Notes: generated from the sequence alone by a model not told the origin. DNA of 64,000 nucleotides from Pseudomonadota bacterium (GCA_018242485.1 JAFEBV010000013.1:1-64000), one strand, 5' to 3'; shown: positions 43,872 to 54,561, counted from the first letter of the stretch. Numbers and translations: made by a program.

Positions 43872-46148
43872 ATGAGCGCCCAGCCCACCGCCACCACCGC
43901 ACCGGCGCCTGCTCCCGAGGGCATGGTCAACATCGAAATCGATGGCGTCGCATTGCACGCGCCGAAAGGCTCGATGATCATCCAGGCTGCCGACCAGGCA
44001 GGCATCCCAATCCCGCGGTTTTGCTACCACAAGAAGTTGCCGATCGCGGCCAACTGCCGCATGTGCATGGTCGAGGCGGAGATGGGCGGCAAGCCCGTGC
44101 CCAAGCCGCTGCCGGCCTGCGCCACGCCAGTGGCCGATGGCATGAAGGTGTCCACGCGTTCGCAGCGCGCATTGCGCGGGCAGCGCAACGCGATGGAGTT
44201 CCTGCTGATCAACCACCCGCTGGATTGCCCGGTGTGCGATCAGGGCGGCGAGTGCGAATTGCAGGATCTCTCGCTGGGTTACGGGCGCTCGGTGAGCCGT
44301 TTCGCCGAACGCAAGCGCGTGGTGGCCGACGAGGACATCGGCCCGCTGGTGGCCACCGAGATGACCCGTTGCATCCACTGCACGCGCTGCATCCGCGCCA
44401 CCGCCGAAGTCGCCGGCACCTACGAGCTGGGCGGCATGTACCGCGGCGAGCGCCTGCAGATCGGCACCTACGACGGCAAGCCGCTGACCACCGAATTGTC
44501 GGGCAACGTGATCGACGTGTGCCCGGTCGGCGCGCTCACCAACAAGGTGTTCCAGTTCCGTGCGCGAGCCTGGGAGCTGGTCGCGCGCGAATCGATCGGC
44601 TACCACGACGCGCTGGGTTCCAACCTGTACCTGCACACCCGCCGTGGCGAGGTGATGCGCGCCGTGCCGCGCGACAACGAGGCGGTCAACGAGTGCTGGC
44701 TGTCCGACCGCGACCGCTATTCGCATCAGGGTTTGAATGCCGCCGACCGCGCGACAAAGCCCATGATCCGCGACGGCGAAGGCGCGTGGCGCGATTGCTC
44801 GTGGGACGATGCCCTGCTGCACGCGGCGGAAATCCTCAAGGCCCATCGCGGCGACGCGCTGGGCGTGCTGGCGCATCCGGCCACCTCCAACGAGGAAGGC
44901 TCGCTGCTGGCGCGCATCGCCGCAGGGCTGGATTGCGGCAATCTCGATCACCGCCTGCGCCGCAACGATTTCGCCGATTGGCCGGTGGCCGAACCCTTCG
45001 CCATGCCGGTGGCGGACGTGGAGAGTGCCGACGCCATCGTGCTGATCGGCTGCAACCCGCGCACCGAGATGCCGCTGCTGGGCTACCGCATCCGCAAGGC
45101 GGTCAAGCGCGGCGCGAAGGTGTTCGCGATCAATCCGGTCGATTTCGATCTGCTCCATCCGCTCGCCGACAAGCGCATCGTCAAGCCCTCGCAACTTGCG
45201 GCGGCGGTGCAGGGCATCGCCGATGGCAGCGACGAGATCGCCGACATGCTGGAAGCTTCGCGCAACGTGGTGGTGATCCTCGGCGACATCGCCGAGACGC
45301 ATCCGCAGGCATCGCGCATCCGTGCTGCCGCGCGCGGACTGGCATCCGCATGCGGCGCCAAGGTCAATCGCATTCCGCCCGGCGCGAACGCGGTCGGGCT
45401 GGCTCGCGTGGGCGTGCTGCCAAGCGCGCGTGATGCCCGTGCGATGCTCGCGCAGCCGCGTCAGGCCTATCTGCTGTACGGGATCGAGCCGAGCCTGGAC
45501 TTCGCCGATGCGGCGGCCGCGCGCAAGGCGCTGGGCGCGGCCAAGGTCGTCGCTTTCAGCCACTACGCCTGCGAAACCAGCCGTGCCATCGCCGACGTGA
45601 TCCTGCCGATCGGCCTGCTGCCGGAGCTCGACGCGACCCTCACCAATGCCGACGGTCTCGCGCAGACGGTGCGCCCGGGCGCCAAATTGCCCGGCGAGGC
45701 CAAGCCGGGCTGGCGCGTGTTGCGCGCGCTCGGCGAGCAGCTGGGGTTGGGTGGATTCGATTTCATTGACATCGCCGGACTGCGTGCGGGCATCGCCGAG
45801 CACGACTTCGCCGCCGGCAACGGCATGGCGCCGATGCCCACGGCAGGCGAGGGCTTCGAGCGCATCGCCACCGCGCCGATCTATCGATCCGATGCGGTGC
45901 TGCGCCGCAGCCCGGCATTGCAGGCGCATCCGCTGACCAAGGCACCCTGCGTGGTGCTGCACCCCGACGACGCCGCCGCGGCAGGATTGGCGCAGGGTGC
46001 GATCGCCAAGGTGTCCGACGGCAACGGCACCGCCGCGCTGCCGGTCGCGTTGTCGGCGCAGGTGGCGCGTGGCGCGGCGTGGATCGAATCCTGCCATGAG
46101 GCCACCGCACCGCTGGCGAACGGACGGCTCGAGGTGAGGCGCGCATGA
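43872..46148 (+). CDS. nuoG: NADH-quinone oxidoreductase subunit G
   Basis: A 758-residue 75-kDa subunit carrying several Fe-S clusters. N-terminal 2Fe-2S ferredoxin domain ([20 protein letters not shown]), the His/Cys cluster ([18 protein letters not shown]), and the 4Fe-4S motif [16 protein letters not shown]. The molybdopterin-oxidoreductase-like part follows from about residue 220 ([21 protein letters not shown]). It overlaps nuoH by 4 nt. Confidence 0.97.
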   Translation: MSAQPTATTAPAPAPEGMVNIEIDGVALHAPKGSMIIQAADQAGIPIPRFCYHKKLPIAANCRMCMVEAEMGGKPVPKPLPACATPVADGMKVSTRSQRALRGQRNAMEFLLINHPLDCPVCDQGGECELQDLSLGYGRSVSRFAERKRVVADEDIGPLVATEMTRCIHCTRCIRATAEVAGTYELGGMYRGERLQIGTYDGKPLTTELSGNVIDVCPVGALTNKVFQFRARAWELVARESIGYHDALGSNLYLHTRRGEVMRAVPRDNEAVNECWLSDRDRYSHQGLNAADRATKPMIRDGEGAWRDCSWDDALLHAAEILKAHRGDALGVLAHPATSNEEGSLLARIAAGLDCGNLDHRLRRNDFADWPVAEPFAMPVADVESADAIVLIGCNPRTEMPLLGYRIRKAVKRGAKVFAINPVDFDLLHPLADKRIVKPSQLAAAVQGIADGSDEIADMLEASRNVVVILGDIAETHPQASRIRAAARGLASACGAKVNRIPPGANAVGLARVGVLPSARDARAMLAQPRQAYLLYGIEPSLDFADAAAARKALGAAKVVAFSHYACETSRAIADVILPIGLLPELDATLTNADGLAQTVRPGAKLPGEAKPGWRVLRALGEQLGLGGFDFIDIAGLRAGIAEHDFAAGNGMAPMPTAGEGFERIATAPIYRSDAVLRRSPALQAHPLTKAPCVVLHPDDAAAAGLAQGAIAKVSDGNGTAALPVALSAQVARGAAWIESCHEATAPLANGRLEVRRA

Positions 46149-47242
46149 GTCCGATCGTCGGCCTGTTCGAGCCCGCCCGCGAACTTTTCCTCCAGTTCGG
46201 CGTCACCGGCATGCTGGTGTGGACGCTGGTGAAGATCCTCGCCATCGCCGTGCCGGTGATCGTCGCGGTGGCGTTCTACGTGCTGTGGGAGCGCAAGCTC
46301 ATCGGCTGGATGCACGTGCGCCACGGGCCGAGCTATGTGGGTCTGGGCGGACTGCTGCAATCGTTCGCCGACGTGTTCAAGATGCTGTTCAAGGAACTCG
46401 TCGTGCCGACCAGCGCGCAGCCGGTGCTGTTCGTGCTCGCGCCGCTGCTCGCGCTCGCGCCGGCGCTGGCGGCGTGGGCGGTGGTGCCGTTCGACGACGG
46501 TGTGGTGCTGTCCAACGCCAATGCCGGCCTGCTGTTCCTGCTGTCGATGACTTCGCTGGGCGTGTACGGCATCATCCTCGCCGGCTGGTCGTCCAATTCG
46601 AGATACGCCCTGCTCGGCGCGATGCGCTCGGCGGCGCAGATGGTCAGCTACGAGATCGCGATGGGCTTTTCGCTGGTCGGCGTGCTGCTGGCTGCCGGCA
46701 GCCTGAACCTGTCGGACATCGTGCACGCGCAGATGGGCCATTGGGGCGCGGCCAACTGGTTCGTGTGGCCGCTGCTGCCGCTGTTCGTGATCTATTTCGT
46801 CTCCGGCGTGGCGGAAACCAATCGCGCGCCGTTCGACATGGCCGAGGGCGAGTCGGAGATCGTGGCCGGCTTCCACGTCGAGTATTCGGGTTCCGCGTTC
46901 GCGATCTTCTTCCTCGCCGAATACGCGAACATGATCCTGATCAGCTTCCTCGTCCCCGTGCTGTTCATGGGTGGCTGGGCGAGCCCGATCCAGGGCCTGG
47001 TCAGCGCGCACGTTTCCCCACTGGTGGACTGGATCTGGAACGGCGGCATGCCGTGGCTGTTGCTGAAGATGGTGTTCTTCGCCAGCGCCTTCATCTGGTT
47101 CCGCGCCACCTTCCCACGCTACCGCTACGACCAGATCATGCGCCTGGGCTGGAAGGTGTTCATCCCGATCGCCATCGTGTGGATCTTCGTGGTCGCGCTG
47201 CTGGCCTACTTCCATCTGATCGGCGGAGGAACCGGCGCATGA
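46145..47242 (+). CDS. nuoH: NADH-quinone oxidoreductase subunit H
   Basis: A 365-residue membrane subunit with eight helices that forms part of the quinone channel. Signatures: [18 protein letters not shown], the central [13 protein letters not shown], and [28 protein letters not shown] (in parts [21 protein letters not shown]). The ATG overlaps the nuoG stop, and its own stop overlaps the nuoI start. Confidence 0.98.
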   Translation: MSPIVGLFEPARELFLQFGVTGMLVWTLVKILAIAVPVIVAVAFYVLWERKLIGWMHVRHGPSYVGLGGLLQSFADVFKMLFKELVVPTSAQPVLFVLAPLLALAPALAAWAVVPFDDGVVLSNANAGLLFLLSMTSLGVYGIILAGWSSNSRYALLGAMRSAAQMVSYEIAMGFSLVGVLLAAGSLNLSDIVHAQMGHWGAANWFVWPLLPLFVIYFVSGVAETNRAPFDMAEGESEIVAGFHVEYSGSAFAIFFLAEYANMILISFLVPVLFMGGWASPIQGLVSAHVSPLVDWIWNGGMPWLLLKMVFFASAFIWFRATFPRYRYDQIMRLGWKVFIPIAIVWIFVVALLAYFHLIGGGTGA

Positions 47243-47727
47243 GCCGCATCGTCTCTTACCTGCGCAGCCTGCTGCTCATCGAGATGGCGGCGGGCATGTG
47301 GCTGACCCTCAAGTACTTGTTCAAGCCCAAGTACACGATGATCTATCCGATGGAGCACATCCCGCAGTCGCCGCGCTTCCGCGGCCTGCATGCGCTGCGT
47401 CGCTATCCCAATGGCGAGGAACGCTGCATCGCCTGCAAGCTGTGCGAGGCGGTGTGCCCGGCGCTCGCCATCACCATCGATTCGGCGCCGCGCGCCGACG
47501 GCAGCCGCCGCACCACGCGCTACGACATCGACCTGTTCAAGTGCATTTTCTGTGGTTTCTGCGAGGAAAGCTGCCCGGTGGACTCGATCGTCGAGACCCA
47601 CATCCACGAATACCACTTCGAGCAGCGCGGCGAGAACATCGTCACCAAGCAGCAGCTGCTGGCGATCGGCGATCGCTTCGAGAGCGAGATCGCCGAGCGT
47701 CGCGCCGCCGACTCGGCATTTCGATGA
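47239..47727 (+). CDS. nuoI: NADH-quinone oxidoreductase subunit I
   Basis: A 162-residue 23-kDa subunit with two 4Fe-4S ferredoxin motifs: [16 protein letters not shown] and [16 protein letters not shown], each with the fourth Cys serving the partner cluster. The N-terminus is amphipathic ([19 protein letters not shown]) and lies on the membrane. Length is typical. A set of four hairpins separates it from nuoJ. Confidence 0.98.
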   Translation: MSRIVSYLRSLLLIEMAAGMWLTLKYLFKPKYTMIYPMEHIPQSPRFRGLHALRRYPNGEERCIACKLCEAVCPALAITIDSAPRADGSRRTTRYDIDLFKCIFCGFCEESCPVDSIVETHIHEYHFEQRGENIVTKQQLLAIGDRFESEIAERRAADSAFR

Positions 47728-47735
47728 CCATGTCG

Positions 47736-47840
47736 AAAAAGTCCATCCATGGAGCTTTTTCTCCCCGCACATCGAAAAGCGTGGTTTTCGATGTGCTCCG
47801 TTCATGGCAAGCCATGAACGCCGGCACATCCATGTGCCGG
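47736..47840. repeat. Four-hairpin array between nuoI and nuoJ
   Basis: Stem-loops at 47736-47760 (AAAAAGTCCA with TGGAGCTTTTT), 47767-47796 (GCACATCGAAAA/TTTTCGATGTGC), 47800-47819 (GTTCATGGC/GCCATGAAC) and 47821-47840 (CCGGCACATCCATGTGCCGG). The last is identical to 38975-38994. The plan of four consecutive stems, the first with an A5/T5 arm, resembles 5626-5780. Confidence 0.82.
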
Positions 47841-47866
47841 AACAGCCGTCTCGATGCGAGGTTCGC

Positions 47867-48496
47867 GTGAATTTCCCGGATATCGCCTTCTACCTGTTCG
47901 CATCGGTCGCCGCGCTGGCGGCGCTGGCGGTGATCAGCCTGCGCAATGCGGTGCATGCCGCGCTGTGCCTCGTGCTTTGCTTCTTCAGCAGCGCCTGCCT
48001 GTGGATCCTGCTGCAGGCCGAGTTCCTCGGCCTCGTGCTGGTGATGGTGTACGTGGGCGCGGTGATGGTGCTGTTCCTGTTCGTGGTGATGATGCTCGAC
48101 ATGAATGCCGAGCGCCTGCGCGAAGGTTTCGCCAGCTACCTGCCGGCTGGCGCGGCGGTGGCGCTGGTGATGGCCGGCGAGATGCTCGCCCTGCTGCATG
48201 CGCGCGAGGCGGGTCACGCGGCGTTTCCGGGCACCGATCCGGCCAGCGCTGCGGGAGGCAATACGGCGTGGCTGTCGCAGGCGCTGTTCACCCAGTACAC
48301 GCTGCCGTTCGAGGTGGCCGCATTGATCCTGACGGTGGCGGTGGTGGCGGCGATCCTGCTCACCCTGCGCCGGCGCACCGGCATCAAGACCCAGGATCCA
48401 TCCGCGCAGGTGCGCGTGCGCGCCGCCGATCGCGTGCGACTGGTAAAGATGGCTGCGGAGCGGCCGGCGGTGGAAGCCGAGGAGAAAACCCCGTGA
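47867..48496 (+). CDS. nuoJ: NADH-quinone oxidoreductase subunit J
   Basis: A 209-residue membrane subunit with five helices ([40 protein letters not shown], the pi-bulge helix with the conserved [12 protein letters not shown]). The C-terminal tail is charged ([14 protein letters not shown]). The start is a GTG at 47867 after GAGG; no in-frame ATG fits the family. The stop overlaps the nuoK GTG. Confidence 0.95.
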   Translation: MNFPDIAFYLFASVAALAALAVISLRNAVHAALCLVLCFFSSACLWILLQAEFLGLVLVMVYVGAVMVLFLFVVMMLDMNAERLREGFASYLPAGAAVALVMAGEMLALLHAREAGHAAFPGTDPASAAGGNTAWLSQALFTQYTLPFEVAALILTVAVVAAILLTLRRRTGIKTQDPSAQVRVRAADRVRLVKMAAERPAVEAEEKTP

Positions 48497-48804
48497 GCGC
48501 GATCAGCCTCAACCATTACCTCGCGTTCGGCGCGATCGTCTTCGCCATTGGCGTGGCCGGCATCGTCATCAACCGCAAGAACCTGATCATCCTGCTGATG
48601 TCCATCGAGCTGATGCTGCTGGCGGTGAACACCAATTTCGTGGCGTTCTCGCGTTTCCTCGGCGACGCCTCAGGGCAGGTGTTCGTGTTCTTCATCCTCA
48701 CCGTGGCCGCCGCCGAATCGGCGATCGGCCTGGCGATCCTGGTGACGCTGTTCCGCAACCGCCGCGACATCAACGTCGAGGAAATCGACAAACTACGAGG
48801 CTGA
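48493..48804 (+). CDS. nuoK: NADH-quinone oxidoreductase subunit K
   Basis: A 103-residue MrpC/NuoK-type membrane subunit with three helices. Conserved [19 protein letters not shown] contains the membrane glutamate (SIELM) of the proton path, and [13 protein letters not shown] has the second. Starts with GTG overlapping nuoJ. Confidence 0.97.
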   Translation: MSAISLNHYLAFGAIVFAIGVAGIVINRKNLIILLMSIELMLLAVNTNFVAFSRFLGDASGQVFVFFILTVAAAESAIGLAILVTLFRNRRDINVEEIDKLRG

Positions 48805-48807
48805 GCC

Positions 48808-50829
48808 GTGATCTCGCAAACCACCTTGCTCGTCGTCGCCCTCGCGCCGCTGCTCGGCTCGATTCTGGCCGGTCTGTTCGGACGGCAGCTTGGTCGCGCC
48901 GGCTCGCACACGGTCACCATCGCCGGCGTGGCGTTGAGCTGCGGGCTGTCCATGCAGGTGCTCTGGCAGATGCTGCATGGCGCGCCGACGTTCAACCAGA
49001 ACCTGTACACGGTGTTCGACATCGCCGGCTACAGCGCGCACGTCGGTTTCCTCGTCGATCACCTCACCGCGATGATGATGGTGGTGGTCACCTTCGTGTC
49101 GCTGCTGGTGCACATCTACACCATCGGCTACATGGCCGAGGACGAAGGTTACACGCGCTTCTTCAGCTACATCTCCCTGTTCACCTTCAGCATGCTGATG
49201 CTGGTGATGAGCAACAACTTCATGCAATTGTTCTTCGGCTGGGAGGCGGTGGGACTGGTCTCCTACCTGCTGATCGGTTTCTGGTTCACCCGGCCCAGCG
49301 CGATCTTCGCCAACTACAAGGCCTTCCTCGTCAACCGGGTGGGCGACTTCGGTTTCATCCTCGGTATTGCCGGAGCTTTGTACTGGGGCGGCTCGCTGGA
49401 CTACGCGCAGGTGTTCGCGCAGGGCCCGGTGCTGGCGCAGGCGCATGTGGAGGTGTTCGCCGGCCATCCGTGGGCGGTGCCGACACTGATCTGCATCTGC
49501 CTGTTCGTCGGTGCGATGGGCAAGTCGGCGCAGGTGCCGCTGCACGTGTGGCTACCCGATTCGATGGAAGGCCCGACCCCGATCTCGGCGCTGATCCACG
49601 CCGCGACGATGGTGACCGCCGGCATCTTCATGGTGGCGCGGATGTCGCCGCTGTTCGAACTGTCGCAGACGGCGCTGGACTTCGTGCTGTTCATCGGCGC
49701 CACCACCGCGTTCTTCACCGGCCTGATCGGCATGGTGCAGAACGACATCAAGCGCGTGGTCGCGTACTCGACGTTGTCGCAATTGGGCTACATGACCGTG
49801 GCGCTGGGCTGCTCGGCCTATTCGGTGGCGGTGTACCACCTGATGACCCACGCCTTCTTCAAGGCGCTGCTGTTCCTCGCCGCCGGCAGCGTCATCATCG
49901 GCATGCACCACGAGCAGGACATGCGCAAGATGGGCGGCCTGCGCAAGTACATGCCGATCACCTGGATCACCTGCCTCGTGGGCACCCTGGCCTTGGTCGG
50001 CACGCCGTTCTTCTCGGGCTTTTATTCCAAGGATTCCATCATCGACGCGGCGAAGATCGCCGCCGAGCACGGTGGCGGTGTGCAGCATTACGCCTACTGG
50101 TGCGTGCTGCTGGGCGTGTTCGTCACCAGCTTCTACAGCTTCCGTCTGCTGTACATGACCTTCCACGGGCAGGAGCGCTTCCGCGATGCGCACGCCGATC
50201 ATCATGGGCATGCCGCGCACGACGATCACGGCCACCACGGCCCGGTCGAGCCGCATGAATCGCCGTGGGTGGTCACGCTGCCACTGATCCTGCTCGCGAT
50301 CCCGTCGGTCGTGATCGGCTGGTCCACGGTCGGGCCGATGCTGTTCGGGCACTTCTTCGACGGCGCGATCGTCATCGACGCGGCGAAGCACCCGGCGGTC
50401 GCGACGATGGCCGAGGAGTTCCATGGCCCGCTGGCGATGGCGCTGCACGGCTTCGCCGGGGCACCGTTCTGGATCGCGCTGTCGGGGTTTGCACTGGCTA
50501 CCTACATTTACCTGCTGCATCCGGCACTGGCGCCGAAATTCCGCCAGACCTTCGCGTTGCCGGTGCGCATCCTCGAGGAAAAATACGGTTTCGACCGCCT
50601 GTGGATCGACGGCTTCGCCGGCACCGGGGCGCGGATCGGGCGCCTGTTCTGGCGCGCGGGCGACACCGCGGTGATCGACGGCGTGCTGATCGACGGCACC
50701 TCGCGCTTCATCGGCGGCGCCGCCGGCGTGCTGCGCCGCCTGCAATCGGGTTACCTGTACCACTATGCCTTCGCCATGATCCTCGGCCTGATCGCGCTGC
50801 TGGGCGTGGTGCTGCGCTGGCCCGCCTGA
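48808..50829 (+). CDS. nuoL: NADH-quinone oxidoreductase subunit L
   Basis: A 673-residue antiporter-like membrane subunit, the most distal proton pump of complex I. Signatures: NNFMQLFFGWEAVGLVSYLLIGFWF with the key Glu (GWEAVG), GKSAQVPLHVWLPDSMEGPTP with the key Lys, and HAATMVTAGIFM. The C-terminal part supplies the long lateral helix. A His/Asp-rich stretch (HADHHGHAAHDDHGHHG) at about residues 460-480 lies in a loop. Starts with GTG, 3 nt after nuoK. Confidence 0.97.
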   Translation: MISQTTLLVVALAPLLGSILAGLFGRQLGRAGSHTVTIAGVALSCGLSMQVLWQMLHGAPTFNQNLYTVFDIAGYSAHVGFLVDHLTAMMMVVVTFVSLLVHIYTIGYMAEDEGYTRFFSYISLFTFSMLMLVMSNNFMQLFFGWEAVGLVSYLLIGFWFTRPSAIFANYKAFLVNRVGDFGFILGIAGALYWGGSLDYAQVFAQGPVLAQAHVEVFAGHPWAVPTLICICLFVGAMGKSAQVPLHVWLPDSMEGPTPISALIHAATMVTAGIFMVARMSPLFELSQTALDFVLFIGATTAFFTGLIGMVQNDIKRVVAYSTLSQLGYMTVALGCSAYSVAVYHLMTHAFFKALLFLAAGSVIIGMHHEQDMRKMGGLRKYMPITWITCLVGTLALVGTPFFSGFYSKDSIIDAAKIAAEHGGGVQHYAYWCVLLGVFVTSFYSFRLLYMTFHGQERFRDAHADHHGHAAHDDHGHHGPVEPHESPWVVTLPLILLAIPSVVIGWSTVGPMLFGHFFDGAIVIDAAKHPAVATMAEEFHGPLAMALHGFAGAPFWIALSGFALATYIYLLHPALAPKFRQTFALPVRILEEKYGFDRLWIDGFAGTGARIGRLFWRAGDTAVIDGVLIDGTSRFIGGAAGVLRRLQSGYLYHYAFAMILGLIALLGVVLRWPA

Positions 50830-50861
50830 GCGACGGACACCTCTAGGACGCCGGATTACGC

Positions 50862-52400
50862 ATGGACAACCTTTTGCCCAACTCGATGCCGCTGCTGAGC
50901 CTGCTGATCTGGGTGCCGATCGTCGGCGGCGTGCTGACCATGGCGCTGGGTCAGCGTGCCGCGGCCGCGCGCTGGTTCGCGCTGTTCATCGGGCTTGCCG
51001 GTCTGGCCCTGAGCGTGCAGTTGTGGATGGGCTTCGATGCCGGCGGCCACGCGATGCAGTTCGTCGAGCGCCATGCCTGGGTTCCCAGCTACAACATCAA
51101 CTACGCACTGGGCGTGGACGGCATCTCGGTGGCGCTGATCGTGCTCACCTCGGTCGTCAACGTGCTGGTGATCCTCGGCGCGTGGACATCGGTGACCACC
51201 CGCGTGCATCAGTACATGGCATCGTTGCTGATCCTCGACGGCGTGATGATCGGCGTGTTCTGCGCGCTCGACGCGATGCTGTTCTATGTGTTCTTCGAGG
51301 CCATGCTGGTGCCGATGTTCATCATCATCGGCGTGTGGGGCGGCCCGCGACGCGTGTACGCCAGCCTGAAGTTCTTCCTGTACACCTTCCTCGGCTCGGT
51401 GTTCATGCTGCTCGGGCTGATCTACCTGTACCTCAAGTGCGGCAGCTTCGACCTGTCGGTACTGCGCACGGTGCCGCTGAACCTGACCGAGCAGACCTGG
51501 CTGTTCTTCGCCTTCCTCGTGTCGTTCGCGGTGAAGGTGCCGATGGTGCCGGTGCACACGTGGTTGCCGGATGCGCACGTGGAAGCGCCGACCGGCGGTT
51601 CGGTGGTGCTGGCGGCGATCATGCTGAAGATCGGCGGATACGGATTCGTGCGCTTCTCGCTGCCGATCCTGCCCGATGCCAGCGAGCACTGGGCGTGGCT
51701 GATGGTGGCGCTGTCGCTGGTGGCGATCATCTACATCGGCCTGGTGGCGATGGTGCAGGAAGACATGAAGAAGCTGATCGCCTATTCGTCGGTCGCGCAC
51801 ATGGGCTTCGTCACCCTGGGCATGTTCATCGGCCCGGCGCTGGTGCGTGTGCTCGGCCACCCGGCGGCGGCGCAACTGGGCATGCAGGGCGCGATGGTGC
51901 AGATGATCTCGCACGGTTTCATTTCCGGCGCGATGTTCTCCTGCGTGGGCGTGCTCTACGACCGCATGCACACGCGCAAGATCGCCGATTACGGCGGTGT
52001 GCTGAACGTGATGCCGTGGTTCGGCGGTTTCTTCGTGTTCTTCGCGATGGCCAACTGCGGCCTGCCGGGCACCTCGGGTTTCGTCGGCGAATTCATGGTG
52101 ATCCTCGCCTCGTTCCAGAACAACCCGCTGATCGCCTTCGGTGCCGCCATCACCCTGATCCTCGCCGCCGCGTTCTCGCTGATCCTGATCAAGCGCGTGG
52201 TGTTCGGCCCGGTCGGCAACAAGCATGTCGCGGAACTGGCCGAGATCAACCCGCGCGAGGCGCTGGTGCTGGGGCTGTTTGCCCTCGGCGTGCTGGCGGT
52301 GGGCGTGTATCCCAAACCGCTGACGGATCTGATGTCGCCGGCGGTGGCGCAACTGAACATCGACATGGCCGCCACCAAGCTGCCCGCACTGAGGAATTGA
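50862..52400 (+). CDS. nuoM: NADH-quinone oxidoreductase subunit M
   Basis: A 512-residue antiporter-like proton-pumping subunit. Signatures: YFVFFEAMLVPMF-like FYVFFEAMLVPMFIIIGVWG with the key Glu, KVPMVPVHTWLPDAHVEAPT with the key Lys, and AYSSVAHMGFVTLGMF. Fourteen or so membrane segments. A 32-bp gap separates it from nuoL; nuoN follows after 2 nt. Confidence 0.97.
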   Translation: MDNLLPNSMPLLSLLIWVPIVGGVLTMALGQRAAAARWFALFIGLAGLALSVQLWMGFDAGGHAMQFVERHAWVPSYNINYALGVDGISVALIVLTSVVNVLVILGAWTSVTTRVHQYMASLLILDGVMIGVFCALDAMLFYVFFEAMLVPMFIIIGVWGGPRRVYASLKFFLYTFLGSVFMLLGLIYLYLKCGSFDLSVLRTVPLNLTEQTWLFFAFLVSFAVKVPMVPVHTWLPDAHVEAPTGGSVVLAAIMLKIGGYGFVRFSLPILPDASEHWAWLMVALSLVAIIYIGLVAMVQEDMKKLIAYSSVAHMGFVTLGMFIGPALVRVLGHPAAAQLGMQGAMVQMISHGFISGAMFSCVGVLYDRMHTRKIADYGGVLNVMPWFGGFFVFFAMANCGLPGTSGFVGEFMVILASFQNNPLIAFGAAITLILAAAFSLILIKRVVFGPVGNKHVAELAEINPREALVLGLFALGVLAVGVYPKPLTDLMSPAVAQLNIDMAATKLPALRN

Positions 52401-52402
52401 CC

Positions 52403-53851
52403 ATGCCGACCCTGGCCGACCTGCTGACCCTGCGCCCCGAACTGGCGGTGCTGGGCGGTGCCTGCCTGCTGCTGCTGATCGACATGTTCGCCCGCGGCAA
52501 CGCGCGCGCGGCGCTGTTCTGGGCGACCTGCGCCACCTTCGTCGTGGCCGGCGTGCTGGTGGCGCGCAACGGCAGTTTCGCCGGCGCGCCCGCTGCGGCT
52601 TCGTTCAACGGCATGTTCGTGCGCGATCTGCCCGGCGACGTGCTCAAGTTCGCGATCCTGCTGGTGAGCCTGTTCGCCTGCGTGTATGCGCGCACCTACC
52701 TCGCCGACCGCAGGCTCTCGCGCGGCGCGTTCCACATCCTGCTGTTGTTCGCGGTGCTGGGCATGATGCTGCTGGTCTCCGCCGGCAGCCTGGTCAGCCT
52801 GTACGTCGGGCTGGAGCTGCTGGCGCTGTCATCCTATGCGCTGGTGGCGATCAGCCGCGACAACGCGGTGTCCTCCGAGGCGGCGATGAAGTACTTCGTG
52901 CTCGGCTCGCTGTCCTCGGGCATGCTGCTGTACGGCATGTCGATGGTGTACGGTGCCGCCGGCACGCTCGATCTGGCCGCGATCCACGCCTTCGCCGCCG
53001 GCGGCCACGAGCACGTGATGCTGTTGTTCGGCGTGGCCTTCCTGCTGGTCGGCATCGCCTTCAAGTTCGGCGCCGCGCCGTTCCACATGTGGCTGCCGGA
53101 CGTGTACCAGGGCGCGCCCACCGCGGTGACGGTGTTCATCGGCTCGGCACCCAAACTGGCCGCGTTCGGGATGGCGTGGCGTCTGCTCGAGGCCGGCGTC
53201 GGCCCGCTGTGGCACGACTGGCAGCCGATGGTGGCGTGGCTGGCGGTGCTGTCGCTGGCGATCGGCAACCTGTTCGCGCTGGCGCAGACCAGCCTCAAGC
53301 GCATGCTGGCCTACTCGACGATCTCCCACGTCGGCTTCCTGTTTCTCGGCCTGGCCAGCGCCTCGCCGGGCGGCTATGCCGCGGCGATGTTCTACGCGAT
53401 CGCCTATGCGCTGATGGGCGCGGCCGCCTTCGCCAGCTTGATCGTGCTCACCTCGCGCGGCCACGATGCCGACGCCATCGACGACCTGCGCGGCCTGAAC
53501 GCGCGCAATCCGTGGATGGCCCTCATGGTGCTGCTGATCATGGCTTCGCTGGCCGGCGTGCCGCCGCTGCTGGGCTTCTGGTCGAAGCTGGCGGTGCTGC
53601 GCGCGGCGATCGACGCCAACATGTTGTGGCTGGCGATCGTCGGCGTGGTGTTCGCGGTGATCGGCGCGTTCTACTACCTGCGCGTGATCAAGGCGATGTA
53701 TTTCGACGCCCCGGCCGACCAGCCCGCCGCGGAAGTGCGCGACGACGGCGACCTGCACTGGATGTTCTCGCTCAACGCCCTGCTGCTGCTCGTGCTGGGC
53801 TTCGCATGGAACCCGATCATGGCCTGGTGCATGCAGGCGTTCGGGGCGTAA
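52403..53851 (+). CDS. nuoN: NADH-quinone oxidoreductase subunit N
   Basis: A 482-residue antiporter-like membrane subunit and last gene of the operon. Signatures: SLYVGLELLALSSYALVA with the key Glu, FKFGAAPFHMWLPDVYQGAP with the key Lys, and LAYSTISHVGFLFLGL. The expected lateral and channel helices are all present. A GC-rich hairpin lies 18 bp after the stop. Confidence 0.97.
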   Translation: MPTLADLLTLRPELAVLGGACLLLLIDMFARGNARAALFWATCATFVVAGVLVARNGSFAGAPAAASFNGMFVRDLPGDVLKFAILLVSLFACVYARTYLADRRLSRGAFHILLLFAVLGMMLLVSAGSLVSLYVGLELLALSSYALVAISRDNAVSSEAAMKYFVLGSLSSGMLLYGMSMVYGAAGTLDLAAIHAFAAGGHEHVMLLFGVAFLLVGIAFKFGAAPFHMWLPDVYQGAPTAVTVFIGSAPKLAAFGMAWRLLEAGVGPLWHDWQPMVAWLAVLSLAIGNLFALAQTSLKRMLAYSTISHVGFLFLGLASASPGGYAAAMFYAIAYALMGAAAFASLIVLTSRGHDADAIDDLRGLNARNPWMALMVLLIMASLAGVPPLLGFWSKLAVLRAAIDANMLWLAIVGVVFAVIGAFYYLRVIKAMYFDAPADQPAAEVRDDGDLHWMFSLNALLLLVLGFAWNPIMAWCMQAFGA

Positions 53852-53869
53852 GAGCGTTTTCGATGACGG

Positions 53870-53886
53870 CGGGCCGTCGCGGCCCG
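53870..53886 (+). terminator. Candidate terminator of the nuo operon
   Basis: CGGGCC, loop GTCGC, GGCCCG, followed by TTTC, starting 18 bp after the nuoN stop. The stem is short and the T run weak. Confidence 0.5.
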
Positions 53887-53920
53887 TTTCGTGGAAGTCC
53901 GGTTGCAACCTCAACAGGCA

Positions 53921-54229
53921 TCACGCCGCCAGCCGCAACTTCGGTTTCAGCCCAGCGCGTGCGGCCAGGGTCAGCAGCATGTCGAGGCTGAAATCTTCCC
54001 ACTTGCCCTTGACCAGTCGCGACACGCGCGGCTGCGTCACGCCGAGCTGCCGCGCCGCCTCGGCCTGCGTCCAGCCTTTCTCCTTCAGCAGAAGCTCAAT
54101 GCGGAGCATCACTTCGGCGCGCAGCTTCATCACCTCGGCTTCCGCCGGGTCGAATCCCAAGTCGATGAACACGTTGCCGCTGCCGGCGGTGCGGCGGGCG
54201 TCGTTCCAGCGGGGATCGGTCTTCTTCAT
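53921..54229 (-). CDS. higA: XRE-family antitoxin, HigA type
   Basis: A 102-residue protein. The C-terminal half is a helix-turn-helix of the XRE/HTH_37 type (EKGWTQAEAARQLGVTQPRVSRLVKGK), here split as GWTQAEAARQLGVTQPRVS and RLVKGKWEDFSLDMLL. The N-terminus (GNVFIDLGFDPAEAEVMKLRAEVM) matches the HigA2-like antitoxin layout. It follows its toxin gene by 3 nt, the toxin-first order typical of hig modules, and probably represses the pair by binding the operator upstream. Confidence 0.85.
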   Translation of the reverse strand: MKKTDPRWNDARRTAGSGNVFIDLGFDPAEAEVMKLRAEVMLRIELLLKEKGWTQAEAARQLGVTQPRVSRLVKGKWEDFSLDMLLTLAARAGLKPKLRLAA

Positions 54230-54232
54230 GGC

Positions 54233-54550
54233 TCAGCCTCCTATCAGCTTGTAGCGTTTCGCGGCCAGCTCGAGATCGGATTTCGCGGTCTTCTGCGACT
54301 TCTTCTGGAACGCATGCAGCACGTACACTGCGTCCGCAAACCTGGCCACGTAGATCGCCCGGTACGCGCCGCGGGCATCGCGCACGCGCACTTCGCAGGC
54401 ACCAGCGCCCACGATGTGCATCGGTTTGAAGTCCGTCGGCTCACCGCCGAATTGAACACGCATCAACTCGATGCCGAGCGCATGGCGCACGGCTGCCGGC
54501 ATGACGCGGATGTCGTCCTGGCTCGATCCGAGGAACAGGAGCGGTTTCAT
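54233..54550 (-). CDS. higB: RelE/HigB-like toxin (phage Gp49-like family)
   Basis: A 105-residue protein of the RelE/ParE superfamily, Gp49-like branch: KPLLFLGSSQDDIRVMP at the start, VRDARGAYRAIYVARFADAV (the conserved YRxxYxxxxxxxVYVLHAF core) and VLHAFQKKSQKTAKSDLELA. Family members cleave mRNA on the ribosome or act on related targets. The ATG at 54550 starts the conserved part; an in-frame ATG at 54562 would add MITS. It precedes higA. Confidence 0.85.
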   Translation of the reverse strand: MKPLLFLGSSQDDIRVMPAAVRHALGIELMRVQFGGEPTDFKPMHIVGAGACEVRVRDARGAYRAIYVARFADAVYVLHAFQKKSQKTAKSDLELAAKRYKLIGG

Positions 54551-54561
54551 GGAAGTAATCA

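Noticed and set aside
43833..46097. 754-codon minus-strand frame opposite nuoG
   Set aside because: Antisense shadow of a clearly conserved complex I subunit; no domain or start signal.
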